Source: DASSCW01 sp036555005
GTDB lineage: Bacteria; Chloroflexota; Limnocylindria; QHBO01
DNA: 38,407 nucleotides
Assembly: GCA_036555005.1 (NCBI GenBank)
Contig: DATBME010000052.1
Span: 1 to 38,407, forward strand
Direction: 5' to 3'
Position 1 is the first letter of the stretch; each line of letters opens with the position of its first letter. The position numbers and the translations under genes were made by a program. The notes under the pieces were generated by a model that was given only the letters and a program-made list of their open reading frames with translations, was not told the origin of the DNA and did not search any database. This document shows, piece by piece, positions 6,995-13,892 of this stretch.

Positions 6995-7609
6995 ATGCTG
7001 CTGACTTCGACGCTCTTCGTCTCGGTGGATGGCGTCTACCAGGGCCCCGGCGGCGCGCAGGAGGACACCTCCAACGGGTTCGACCGCGGCGGCTGGCTGG
7101 CGCCATTCTTCGATGAGCAGGCCGGCGCCTTCATGGACGAGGTCTTCGCGCGGCCCGACGCGTTCCTGCTGGGCCGGCGCACCTACGACATCTTCGCGGC
7201 CTTCTGGCCGACCGTCACCGACCGCGACAATCCGGTGGCCGACAAGCTCAACAACCTGCCCAAGTACGTCGCGTCCACGACGCTCAAGGAGCCCGCGTGG
7301 AACAACACGAAGGTGCTCGAAGGCGACCTGGCGCAGGCCGTTCGCGACCTGAAGGCACAGCCGGGCGGCGAGCTCCAGGTCCACGGCAGCGGCGCCCTGG
7401 TGCGGTGGCTGCTCGAGAACGAGCTGCTCGATCGGCTCAACCTGGAGGTCTTCCCGGTGATCGTCGGCAAGGGCAAGCGCCTCTTCGCGGAGAACGGGCT
7501 GGATACGCGGCTGGCGCTCGAGGAGTCGCGCACCACGCCGTCAGGCGTGACGATCTCGGTCTACCGGCCGAATGGACGCCCCGAGTATGCGGAGGCCAGC
7601 GCCTCATGA
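6995..7609 (+). CDS. Dihydrofolate-reductase-family (RibD C-terminal-like) protein
   Basis: A 204-residue protein of the RibD-C/DHFR-like fold: LFVSVDGVYQGPGG at the N-terminus, AFLLGRRTYDIFAAFWP in the cofactor region, KYVASTTLKEPAWNNTKVLE, then GELQVHGSGALVRWLLENEL and VFPVIVGKGKRLF, the family's characteristic C-terminal signature. Likely an NADPH-dependent reductase of unknown substrate rather than a housekeeping DHFR. It starts 3 nt after the SRPBCC stop, third in the ArsR operon. This regulator-START-reductase cassette is widespread in high-GC bacteria from memory. Confidence 0.85.
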   Translation: MLLTSTLFVSVDGVYQGPGGAQEDTSNGFDRGGWLAPFFDEQAGAFMDEVFARPDAFLLGRRTYDIFAAFWPTVTDRDNPVADKLNNLPKYVASTTLKEPAWNNTKVLEGDLAQAVRDLKAQPGGELQVHGSGALVRWLLENELLDRLNLEVFPVIVGKGKRLFAENGLDTRLALEESRTTPSGVTISVYRPNGRPEYAEASAS

Positions 7610-7732
7610 GCCTTGCGGCTGCTCGATGCGAAGCAATTCGACTCCGGCGTCACGCTCCTTCGGTATGAACCGATGAGCCCCGACGCCTTACGAGGTCCAA
7701 CAGCCAGCGACCAACCACACAGGAGAACTACG

Positions 7733-8602
7733 ATGACCGTGACCGAGGCCACGACACGCACGCTGCAGTCGCCGGGCGCGACGATCACCTACGACGTGCG
7801 ACCCGGCGGCGACGGGAGTCAGCCACCGCTGATGCTGATCGGCTCGCCAATGGGCGCGGCCGGGTTCGCCACCCTGGCCGGCTACTTCCCGGAGCGGACG
7901 ATCGTGACCTACGACCCGCGCGGGTCGGAGCGCAGCACCAAGGACGATCCCAGCACCGAGTCGAATCCCGAGCAGCACGGCGACGATCTGCATCGGGTCA
8001 TCCAGGAGGTAGGCGGACCGGTCGACCTCTTCGCCAGTAGCGGTGGCGCTGTCAATGCACTGGCCCTGGTGGCCGCGCATCCGGAGGATGTCCGCACGCT
8101 CATCGCTCATGAACCACCGCTGTGCGCGGTCCTGCCGGACGAAGAGAATGCCAAGGCGGCGGTGCGCTCCATCAGCGACACCTACCAGGCGAACGGCTTT
8201 GGCGCCGGCATGGCGCAGTTCATCGCTATCACCGGTCATACCGGCGAGTTCCCGGACGACATCGCCCAGCAGGCGGCGCCCGATCCGGCGCAGTTCGGCA
8301 TGCCGACCGAGGACGACGGCACGCGGAACGACGTGATGCTCTATCAGAACATCATCGGCACCACGCATTACCACCCGGACTTCGATGCCCTTCGGGGCGC
8401 GTCCACGCGGATCGTCATGGCTGCGGGGGAGGAGTCTGCCGGCCAGATGGCCAGCCGCGGGGCCTACGGGGTCGCCAGGGAGCTCGGCACCGAAGTGGTC
8501 GTGTTCCCCAGCCATCATGGCGGGTTCCTGGGCGGCGAGCACGGCTGGGCCGGCGACCCCAATGCGTTCGCGGCCAAGCTGCGGGAGACTCTCGAAGCGT
8601 GA
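7733..8602 (+). CDS. Alpha/beta-fold hydrolase
   Basis: A 289-residue protein: ITYDVRPGGDG...LMLIGSPMG, TIVTYDPRGSERS, the nucleophile elbow DLFASSGGAVNALALVAAHP (Ser in ASSGG, the first Gly of GxSxG replaced by Ala), TLIAHEPP, TRIVMAAGEES (acid region), and PSHHGGFLGG with the likely catalytic His. The start ATG 7733 has AGGAG eight bases upstream. The 123-nt gap after the reductase gene shows no terminator, so it may be co-transcribed or separately expressed. Substrate unknown. Confidence 0.82.
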   Translation: MTVTEATTRTLQSPGATITYDVRPGGDGSQPPLMLIGSPMGAAGFATLAGYFPERTIVTYDPRGSERSTKDDPSTESNPEQHGDDLHRVIQEVGGPVDLFASSGGAVNALALVAAHPEDVRTLIAHEPPLCAVLPDEENAKAAVRSISDTYQANGFGAGMAQFIAITGHTGEFPDDIAQQAAPDPAQFGMPTEDDGTRNDVMLYQNIIGTTHYHPDFDALRGASTRIVMAAGEESAGQMASRGAYGVARELGTEVVVFPSHHGGFLGGEHGWAGDPNAFAAKLRETLEA

Positions 8603-8652
8603 CCCCCGAGCGGGGATGACGCTCGCCGACCTCCTGGCGGTGGTCTAAGCCC

Positions 8653-9156
8653 TCAGTTCCAGATGTCGATCCCCTCGAGGCCGTGGCGGCCGAGCGTGTC
8701 GTTCAGGTCGGCGGTGTGCCAGACGTCGTGCCCGAAGGAACGCTGCACCACGACGCCGCGCGTATGGACCCACGACTCGTCCCATTCGGGGCGCCGCAGC
8801 ACCTCGTCCAGAGACGCGATCGGCCAGCGGTCCAGGATGCCCTCGATCAGCCCGAAGGTCGAATCGAGCTCGGCCACGAGCTCCGCGGAGGACAGGACGT
8901 TCTCCAGGTCGTCGTCACCGGGACAGTTGTAGGCGGCGTTCGTGAACCGCGTCTCGACGCGCGGCTCGCCCGCAAAGTCGTACAGCCAGAAGACCCGCTG
9001 GCAGGCCATGTGGCCGACGATGGCCCACATCGGCCAGCGGTCTTGCCCCGACTGGAGGAGAAGCTGATCATCGGACAACGTCGCGACCCGGTCGCGGACG
9101 TGCTGCTGGATCATCGGCCAGTTGCTGTAGACCGCTCGAAGCGTCATATCGGTCAC
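8653..9156 (-). CDS. DinB-fold protein (paralogue 1)
   Basis: A 167-residue four-helix DinB-like protein. The conserved histidines typical of the metal site are seen in WAIVGHMACQRVFWLYD (about residue 49) and in SFGHDVWHTADLNDTLGRHG near the C-terminus. Family members include thiol-dependent S-transferases and DNA-damage-inducible proteins, so the function is open. GTG 9156 is chosen because TAGGGT (9169-9164 on this strand) lies 7 nt upstream, a leaderless-type spacing; ATG 9147 is the alternative. Its paralogue lies 700 bp away beyond the GNAT gene. Confidence 0.75.
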   Translation of the reverse strand: MTDMTLRAVYSNWPMIQQHVRDRVATLSDDQLLLQSGQDRWPMWAIVGHMACQRVFWLYDFAGEPRVETRFTNAAYNCPGDDDLENVLSSAELVAELDSTFGLIEGILDRWPIASLDEVLRRPEWDESWVHTRGVVVQRSFGHDVWHTADLNDTLGRHGLEGIDIWN

Positions 9157-9163
9157 GAGCTCT

Positions 9164-9169
9164 ACCCTA
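9164..9169 (-). promoter_or_regulatory. Leaderless-type -10 (TAGGGT) for DinB paralogue 1
   Basis: TAGGGT ends 7 nt before GTG 9156 on the minus strand. No clear -35 is seen. The call rests on recurrence of this spacing at many genes in the window. Confidence 0.35.
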
Positions 9170-9207
9170 CCCTCGATGCTGTCGCCACGTTCCTGTCAGC
9201 TCGTGTC

Positions 9208-9936
9208 ATGAATCACCGCAACCGTGGGCGCGTGAGCCAGGCCCTTCGGATCATCCCCGCCAACGAGGCGCGCTGGGAGGATCTGCAGGCCATATTCGGA
9301 ACACGGGGCGACGCGGCCGGCTGCCAGTGCCAGCGCTTCAAGCTGGCGCCGAAGGAGTCGTTCGGCTCGTTTCCCGTCGAGGAGCGGATGTTCCGCCTTC
9401 GCACCCAGACGAACTGCGGCCAGCCCGACGCGGACACGACGTCCGGCCTGGTCGCGTACATGGAAGGCGTGCCGGTCGGCTGGTGCGCGGTCGAGCCGCG
9501 CACCGCATACAGCGGCCTGCTGCGGGTCTTCCGCACGCCATGGACGGGGCGCCACGAGGACAAGAGCGACGACTCCATCTGGGCGGTGACCTGCGTCTTC
9601 GCGCGGGCCGGCTATCGGCGGCAGGGCATCAGCTACGCGCTGGCGAAAGCGGCCGTGGACTTCGCGCGCGAGCGAGGCGCACGCGCGCTGGAGGCGTATC
9701 CGTTGCTCACCGCGCCCGGCGAGGACGTTACCTGGGGCGAGATGCTGGTCGGCAGCCGCAGCATCTACGCGGCGGCGGGGATGGCAGAGGTCAGCCGGCC
9801 ATCTCTTCGGCGCGCGGTCATGCGCATCGACTTCGCGAGGGTGCCTAGGTCTCGCCCGTCCACAGGTCGATCTGCGGCAGGCCGTGCATCCCCAGCGTCT
9901 GCGACAGCTCGCCGCAGTGATAGGCCTCGTGGCTGA
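9208..9936 (+). CDS. GNAT-family N-acetyltransferase
   Basis: A 242-residue protein with GNAT features: VPVGWCAVEPRTAY, then IWAVTCVFARAGYRRQGISY with the R/Q-x-x-G-x acetyl-CoA loop, followed by ALAKAAVDFARERGARALEA, and AAAGMAEVSRPSLRRAVMRI near the end. Relatives as I recall them stop close to 'MRIDF', whereas this frame continues about 33 Arg/Ser/Ala-rich residues to 9936, overlapping the convergent DinB gene by 92 nt. The tail may be non-functional read-through after loss of a stop. The start could be ATG 9208 or GTG 9232; neither has a clear ribosome site. Confidence 0.78.
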   Translation: MNHRNRGRVSQALRIIPANEARWEDLQAIFGTRGDAAGCQCQRFKLAPKESFGSFPVEERMFRLRTQTNCGQPDADTTSGLVAYMEGVPVGWCAVEPRTAYSGLLRVFRTPWTGRHEDKSDDSIWAVTCVFARAGYRRQGISYALAKAAVDFARERGARALEAYPLLTAPGEDVTWGEMLVGSRSIYAAAGMAEVSRPSLRRAVMRIDFARVPRSRPSTGRSAAGRASPASATARRSDRPRG

Positions 9937-10357
9937 AGATGCGCTGCACGATCGAGCCGCGACTGTGGACCTGGACCTGCCCGTCGTACTCGCGCCGCAC
10001 TTCGGTGGCGAGCATGTCGGGGGTCCATCGGTCCAGGATGCCCTCGACCACGGCGAACGTGGTGTCGAGCGCGCCGACCAGCTCGGCCGCCGCCCGGGGG
10101 TGTGCCAGATCGTCCTCCCACCCGTCTTCCTGCGTGATGTCGAAGGGCGTCGTCTCGGCTCCCGGCTCCCCCACCACCGCGCACAGCCAGTAGACGCGCA
10201 TGGCGGCGGTATGGCCGACGGTGGCCCAGATCGGCCATCGCTCCGGTGCCGGCCGGACGGCGAGCTGCTCGTCGGTCATGGCGGCGATGACGTCGCGCAG
10301 GCGGCGGTTGTACTGCGGCCATCGGTCGTAGAAGGGCCGGATGCTCTGCATCGTCAT
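9845..10357 (-). CDS. DinB-fold protein (paralogue 2)
   Basis: A 170-residue protein clearly related to the 8653-9156 product: RWPIWATVGHTAAMRVYWL aligns with RWPMWAIVGHMACQRVFWL, and IFSHEAYHCGELSQTLGMHG aligns with SFGHDVWHTADLNDTLGRHG, keeping the metal-site histidines. The function is unknown within the DinB superfamily. ATG 10357 has TAACGT (10369-10364 on this strand) 6 nt upstream, a leaderless-type promoter element. Its 3' end overlaps the GNAT reading frame tail-to-tail. The pair probably arose by duplication around the acetyltransferase. Confidence 0.78.
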   Translation of the reverse strand: MTMQSIRPFYDRWPQYNRRLRDVIAAMTDEQLAVRPAPERWPIWATVGHTAAMRVYWLCAVVGEPGAETTPFDITQEDGWEDDLAHPRAAAELVGALDTTFAVVEGILDRWTPDMLATEVRREYDGQVQVHSRGSIVQRIFSHEAYHCGELSQTLGMHGLPQIDLWTGET

Positions 10358-10363
10358 GGAACC

Positions 10364-10369
10364 ACGTTA
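10364..10369 (-). promoter_or_regulatory. Leaderless-type -10 (TAACGT) for DinB paralogue 2
   Basis: TAACGT ends 6 nt before ATG 10357 on the minus strand, with no Shine-Dalgarno site between them. Confidence 0.35.
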
Positions 10370-10427
10370 GCGCCTCAGCGATAGGCGCACGGGTGGGCCA
10401 AACTGCCGTCAGAGGAGGTAGGCATCC

Positions 10428-10847
10428 ATGAAGTATCGAATCGAGGTGGTGACCCTGCCGGTCGCCGATGTCGATCGGGCCAAGGCCTTCTACCAGCAGG
10501 CCGGCTGGAACCTGGACGTCGACACGGAGCCGGCGCCGGGCATGCGCGTGGTCCAGTTCACGCCGCCGGGTTCCGAGGCGTCCATCACCTTCGGCACCGG
10601 CTTCCCGCAGTCAGAACCCGGCTCGTACGTGAACACTTACCTGGTGGTCAGCGACATAGAAGTGGCTCACCGGGAGCTCAAGGAGCGTGGCATCTCGATC
10701 TCGGACATCTACCACTGGACCCAGGAAGGGCAGACGCCCGGCGTTGATCCCAATCGCGGCGAGTTCGGCTCGTACGCCGACTTCGCCGATCCGGACGGCA
10801 ACACGTGGCTGGTGCAGGAGGTCCCCAGTCGCAGGGCCAGCGACTAG
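10428..10847 (+). CDS. VOC (glyoxalase/bleomycin-resistance-like) protein
   Basis: A 139-residue single VOC module pair: RIEVVTLPVADVDRAKAFYQ opens the first beta-alpha-beta unit and GSYADFADPDGNTWLVQEVP closes the second. The Asp-Pro-Asp-Gly-Asn signature and a Glu in the last strand (QEVP) are the usual metal-site region. VOC proteins range from glyoxalases to resistance proteins; no substrate can be assigned. The start ATG 10428 has a strong GAGGAGG nine bases upstream. It appears monocistronic; a decayed gene fragment follows. Confidence 0.85.
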   Translation: MKYRIEVVTLPVADVDRAKAFYQQAGWNLDVDTEPAPGMRVVQFTPPGSEASITFGTGFPQSEPGSYVNTYLVVSDIEVAHRELKERGISISDIYHWTQEGQTPGVDPNRGEFGSYADFADPDGNTWLVQEVPSRRASD

Positions 10848-10919
10848 AGCTGATCGCCTGTCACAGTTCGGGCTGGTCACGCATCGGGGAAACAAGCGCA
10901 GGACTCGTGGTGGATCTGA

Positions 10920-11084
10920 TCCGGGCCGACGCACCAGCCGGAGGTCACCGCCGACCTCGGCGGTGGCGACTACCGGGTGGAGGGGATGGCGTTCCAGATG
11001 GGCGGGTACTGGATCATCGACGTGACGGTCACGGCCCGCGGGGAGACCGACCTGATCCCCTTCGGCCTGGAGCTGGACGAGTAG
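10920..11084 (+). pseudogene. C-terminal remnant of a FixH/YtkA-like domain protein
   Basis: An open stretch of 54 codons with no credible start follows a stop at 10917-10919. It ends with DYRVEGMAFQMGGYWIIDVT and then ARGETDLIPFGLELDE. The 'YrveG..f.MgGyW.i.V' pattern is that of the end of FixH/YtkA-like beta-sandwich domains found in copper-related exported proteins. Third codon positions are GC-rich as in real genes, suggesting recent truncation. The 5' part was not found in other frames upstream. Confidence 0.45.
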
Positions 11085-11137
11085 GCGAATCCCGCCGCGA
11101 GGGATGCGCCGCCGCCGAGGCATGGCATGATCGGACC

Positions 11138-11674
11138 ATGTCGCAATCGGTCGCCGCCGAGCAGGAGGCATCGTCCGAGCCACTCTTCCTGGAGCGCGCC
11201 GCAAACCGCCGGGAGCGTATCCGCGAGGGCGTCACGATGGCGCTCTACATCGCCCTCTCGCTGCTGGCGGTCATGTTCGCCCTGCCGGCAAGCGTCACGG
11301 CCTCGGAGTCTGGCTCGCATGCCTCGGTCCTGTTCTGGACGTCCATCGGCCTGCTGATCGCGCATCAGCTGGCCTTCCGGCTGTCGGCGCGCCTGGCCCA
11401 CGGCAAGCTTGCCTCGGAGCACGTGGAGCTGCTGGCCGCGCAGCTCATCGGCGGGCTGGCCGTGACCGCGATCGCGGAGGTGCCCCTCCTGCTGATCGGC
11501 GGGCAGGCCGGCCTGCTCGTCGCCGAGCTGGCGCTGATCACCTTCATCGCCGTCGTCGGCTACGTCGCGGCGCGCGGCGTCCCCATGAGCCGCACCCGCG
11601 CCCTGCTCTTCGTGGCTGGCGTGGTGGCGCTGACGCTCCTGGTCATCGGCGTCAAGAACCTGGCGCACTACTAG
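11138..11674 (+). CDS. Uncharacterised five-TM membrane protein
   Basis: A 178-residue protein of unknown family. After a charged cytoplasmic start (LERAANRRERIREG) come five hydrophobic stretches: about residues 32-50, 57-78, 95-117, 121-144 and 155-173. There are no catalytic motifs. CATGAT (11126-11131) lies 6 nt before ATG 11138 with no ribosome site, so a leaderless transcript is likely. Its stop and that of the convergent oxidoreductase share CTAG (11671-11674), each strand reading TAG. I see no operon partner. Confidence 0.7.
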   Translation: MSQSVAAEQEASSEPLFLERAANRRERIREGVTMALYIALSLLAVMFALPASVTASESGSHASVLFWTSIGLLIAHQLAFRLSARLAHGKLASEHVELLAAQLIGGLAVTAIAEVPLLLIGGQAGLLVAELALITFIAVVGYVAARGVPMSRTRALLFVAGVVALTLLVIGVKNLAHY

Positions 11675-12675
11675 GCGACGGTCAGCACCACGTTGCCGAC
11701 CTTGCGACCCGTCTCGACGTAGCGGGTCGCCTCCACCACCTCGTCGAGCGCGTAGGTCCGGTCGACGATGGGCCGATACGCCCCACTTTCGAGCAGCCCT
11801 TTGAGGTAGAGGACGTCGTCCCTGCGGAAGCGGGCCAGGCCCAGCTTGACGCTCTGGCCGCCGGTCAGGCGCGTCGCCAGCGCCAGCATCGGCACCTGGA
11901 CCAGAAATCCCAGGTCGGTGTCCACATAGGTGCCGTGCGGCTTCAGGGCGGGACGCGACCGAAAGAAGGAGTGCTGGCCCACGGCGTCGAAGATGACGTC
12001 GTATCGACGTCCGCGCGTCGTGAAGTCCTCCGCCGTGTAGTCGATGACGTCGGCCGCGCCCAGGGAGTGAGCCAGATCGAGGTTGCGGGTGCTGACGACT
12101 GCCGTGACCCGCGCCCCGATCTCTCGCGCCAGCTGCACTCCGGCGGTTCCCACGGACCCGGATGCGCCGTAGACCAGGATCTCGTGGCCGGAACGCAGGT
12201 TGGCGGCATCCAGGCACGGACGCGCCAGGCTGACCCCATCGCAGACTGCGGCGGCCTCGGACCAGGACAGGGCGGCCGGCTTGCGCGCCACGGCGCCGTT
12301 CTCGCGCACGGTCAGGTACTCGGCGTGCGCTCCCGACGGCACGATCCCGAACACCTCATGGCCCGGCGCAAAGCCACGAACGTTCGCGCCCGTCTCCTCG
12401 ACCACGCCGGAGAACTCCATCCCCAGGATCCGGTCCCGCGGCCGGACGATGCCCGTGACGAAACGGCTGATGACGAGCTCGGCGCTGCGCAGGCCGGCAT
12501 CGGTGCGGGTGACCGAGGTCGCGTGCACGCGGACCAGCAGCTCGTCATCGGCCGGCGACGGCCGCTCCACCTCCGCCAGGTACTGGACCTCGGGCGGGCC
12601 GTAGCGGTCGTGGACGACCGCTCGCATGCGGGCGGGGACGACCTCTCGCATGCGGGCGGGTGGGGCATCGTCCAT
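11671..12675 (-). CDS. MDR-family NAD(P)-dependent quinone oxidoreductase/alcohol dehydrogenase
   Basis: A 334-residue medium-chain reductase: N-terminal GroES-like domain (VVHDRYGPPEVQYLAEVERP...GMEFSGVVEETG) and Rossmann domain with ILVYGASGSVGTAGVQLARE. The structural-zinc cysteine cluster is absent, and an H/V substitution pattern suggests the zinc-independent quinone-reductase branch. It ends PIVDRTYALDEVVEATRYVE then GRKVGNVVLTVA, the family terminus. ATG 12675 is supported by TACGCT 7 nt upstream. However, a 24-nt near-perfect tandem duplication places two more in-frame ATGs at 12651 and 12627, and the family-like start is the last (MRAVVHD). Confidence 0.85.
   Translation of the reverse strand: MDDAPPARMREVVPARMRAVVHDRYGPPEVQYLAEVERPSPADDELLVRVHATSVTRTDAGLRSAELVISRFVTGIVRPRDRILGMEFSGVVEETGANVRGFAPGHEVFGIVPSGAHAEYLTVRENGAVARKPAALSWSEAAAVCDGVSLARPCLDAANLRSGHEILVYGASGSVGTAGVQLAREIGARVTAVVSTRNLDLAHSLGAADVIDYTAEDFTTRGRRYDVIFDAVGQHSFFRSRPALKPHGTYVDTDLGFLVQVPMLALATRLTGGQSVKLGLARFRRDDVLYLKGLLESGAYRPIVDRTYALDEVVEATRYVETGRKVGNVVLTVA
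12613..12660 (-). repeat. 24-nt tandem duplication at the start of the oxidoreductase gene
   Basis: Two adjacent 24-nt copies with one mismatch encode PARMREVV and PARMRAVV (residues 6-13 and 14-21). Each copy contains an ATG, so the gene carries three in-frame candidate starts within 48 nt. Confidence 0.85.
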
Positions 12676-12682
12676 GCTGGGC

Positions 12683-12688
12683 AGCGTA
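12683..12688 (-). promoter_or_regulatory. Leaderless-type -10 (TACGCT) for the oxidoreductase gene
   Basis: TACGCT ends 7 nt before ATG 12675 on the minus strand, supporting use of the first ATG rather than those created by the downstream duplication. Confidence 0.35.
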
Positions 12689-12749
12689 CAACCGCGCCAA
12701 CGGCAAGGACGAGGCGGTCAGCCGGCGGGCCGGTATGACGACAGCATCC

Positions 12750-13118
12750 TCACGAGCCGGGCTCCATGGGGCTCATCAGCTGGAAGTAGTTGTCGTCCGG
12801 ATCGGCGAAGGTGGCGATCTGCCCGCCGCTCTCGTCGCCCTCCATGGTGTACGGGTCGGCGATCACCGTCGCGCCGGCGGACTTGAAGCGCTCGAAGTCA
12901 CCCTTCACGTCCTGGCTCTCGATGTTCCAGATGATCCGGCCCGGGCTGATGTTCTGGCCCTTGACCTGGTCATGCGGGCCGACCGTGACGGCGCCGGAGC
13001 CGATGAGCCAGCCGGTGTAGCCGCCCTCGTTCCAGGTCGGCGCGCCGAACAGCTTCGTGTAGAAGTCGGCCAGGCGCTGCGGGTTCTCCGACCCGATCAG
13101 GATGCTGTTGAGGTTCAT
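12750..13118 (-). CDS. VOC (glyoxalase-like) protein
   Basis: A 122-residue VOC protein: MNLNSILIGSENPQRLADFY begins the first module, GAPTWNEGGYTGWLIG follows, and GGQIATFADPDDNYFQLMSP closes the second, with the usual Glu/Gln metal-site region. The start ATG 13118 has AAGGAGA eight bases upstream; longer in-frame starts are not needed. Orientation is away from the 66-residue ORF at 13273. Function within the superfamily is unknown. Confidence 0.85.
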   Translation of the reverse strand: MNLNSILIGSENPQRLADFYTKLFGAPTWNEGGYTGWLIGSGAVTVGPHDQVKGQNISPGRIIWNIESQDVKGDFERFKSAGATVIADPYTMEGDESGGQIATFADPDDNYFQLMSPMEPGS

Positions 13119-13272
13119 GCAATGTCTCCTTCGGGACGTATCTGGAGTGAAGGCATCGTGGCGCCAGTTGTGACCGCTGCAAGCGCCTTGCCTCATCGGT
13201 CCGGCACGTTGCTGGTCATGCAACCAAGCGGATCGTCGGAGCGTCGAATAGGTTGACGGGCACGGGGACGAC

Positions 13273-13473
13273 ATGGACGCACGGGACAGCGACCGCGGCG
13301 ACATCTTCGAGGGTTTCTGGCTGCTGCGCGCCTGCTACGCCTACCGCAGCGACTACGACGCCCGGAGCACGCTGAGCGTGGACGAGACCATCGCCTATGC
13401 CGAGCAGCTGCTGCGCCGCATGACCCTTCGCGACAGCTGGCGCGGGTTCGACGAGCGCCCCCGCGCCGCCTGA
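13273..13473 (+). CDS. Small hypothetical protein, 66 residues
   Basis: MDARDSDRGDIFEGFWLLRA and then a helical, Leu/Arg-rich body (ETIAYAEQLLRRMTLRDSW). I do not recognise the family. Codon use is strongly GC at third positions, matching real genes here, and no competing frame is convincing. The ribosome site is weak (GGGGA near ATG 13273). The last codons and stop lie in a 23-bp direct repeat whose second copy is 307 bp downstream. Probably cytoplasmic; no signal or membrane segment. Confidence 0.6.
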   Translation: MDARDSDRGDIFEGFWLLRACYAYRSDYDARSTLSVDETIAYAEQLLRRMTLRDSWRGFDERPRAA

Positions 13474-13791
13474 TCGAGTAAGCCAGCGACGCGACCACCG
13501 CGGATTCTCACAGGACTCACGGCGCGCCCTACTCGCGGCGACCTACTCGCGGCGACCTACTCGCGGCGACCTACTCACAGTTTGCGTACATCGGCGCCGA
13601 TCAGGCACGTCGAGTCGAATTCTGGCGCCGCCACGCGTGGTTTCACTCTCAGGGTGAGTGCATCAGCGCGGCCGCGACCCGAACGGCGCCGACGTACTCC
13701 CACCCTGAGTAACCAGCGGGGCGGCGTCACGGAGTCGTCGCCAGCGGAGGCGCGCGAGCCAGCGGCATCGCGCCGCCTGATCGAGTAAGCC
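13462..13791. repeat. 23-bp direct repeat pair and 14-bp tandem repeats in a gene-free stretch
   Basis: An identical 23-bp sequence (beginning CGCGCCGCCTGATCG) lies at 13462-13484 and 13769-13791, with similarity continuing about 12 bp further. The first copy includes the stop of the 66-residue gene. Between them, CTACTCGCGGCGAC is repeated three times in tandem (13529-13570) with a partial fourth copy. A CCACGCGTGG palindrome sits near 13631, and inverted CTCAGGGTG/CACCCTGAG elements lie near 13650 and 13700. Apart from these, I see no gene in 13474-13892; weak frames there lack a credible start. Confidence 0.75.
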
Positions 13792-13892
13792 CGCGGCGCG
13801 AACCCGGTTGCGTGGTCCTTTTGGGCCATTTCGGTTCGGAGAGGTGGATTCCACACTCGTCCGGTGACCACTCCACTCCCTGAGGCGGCGTG

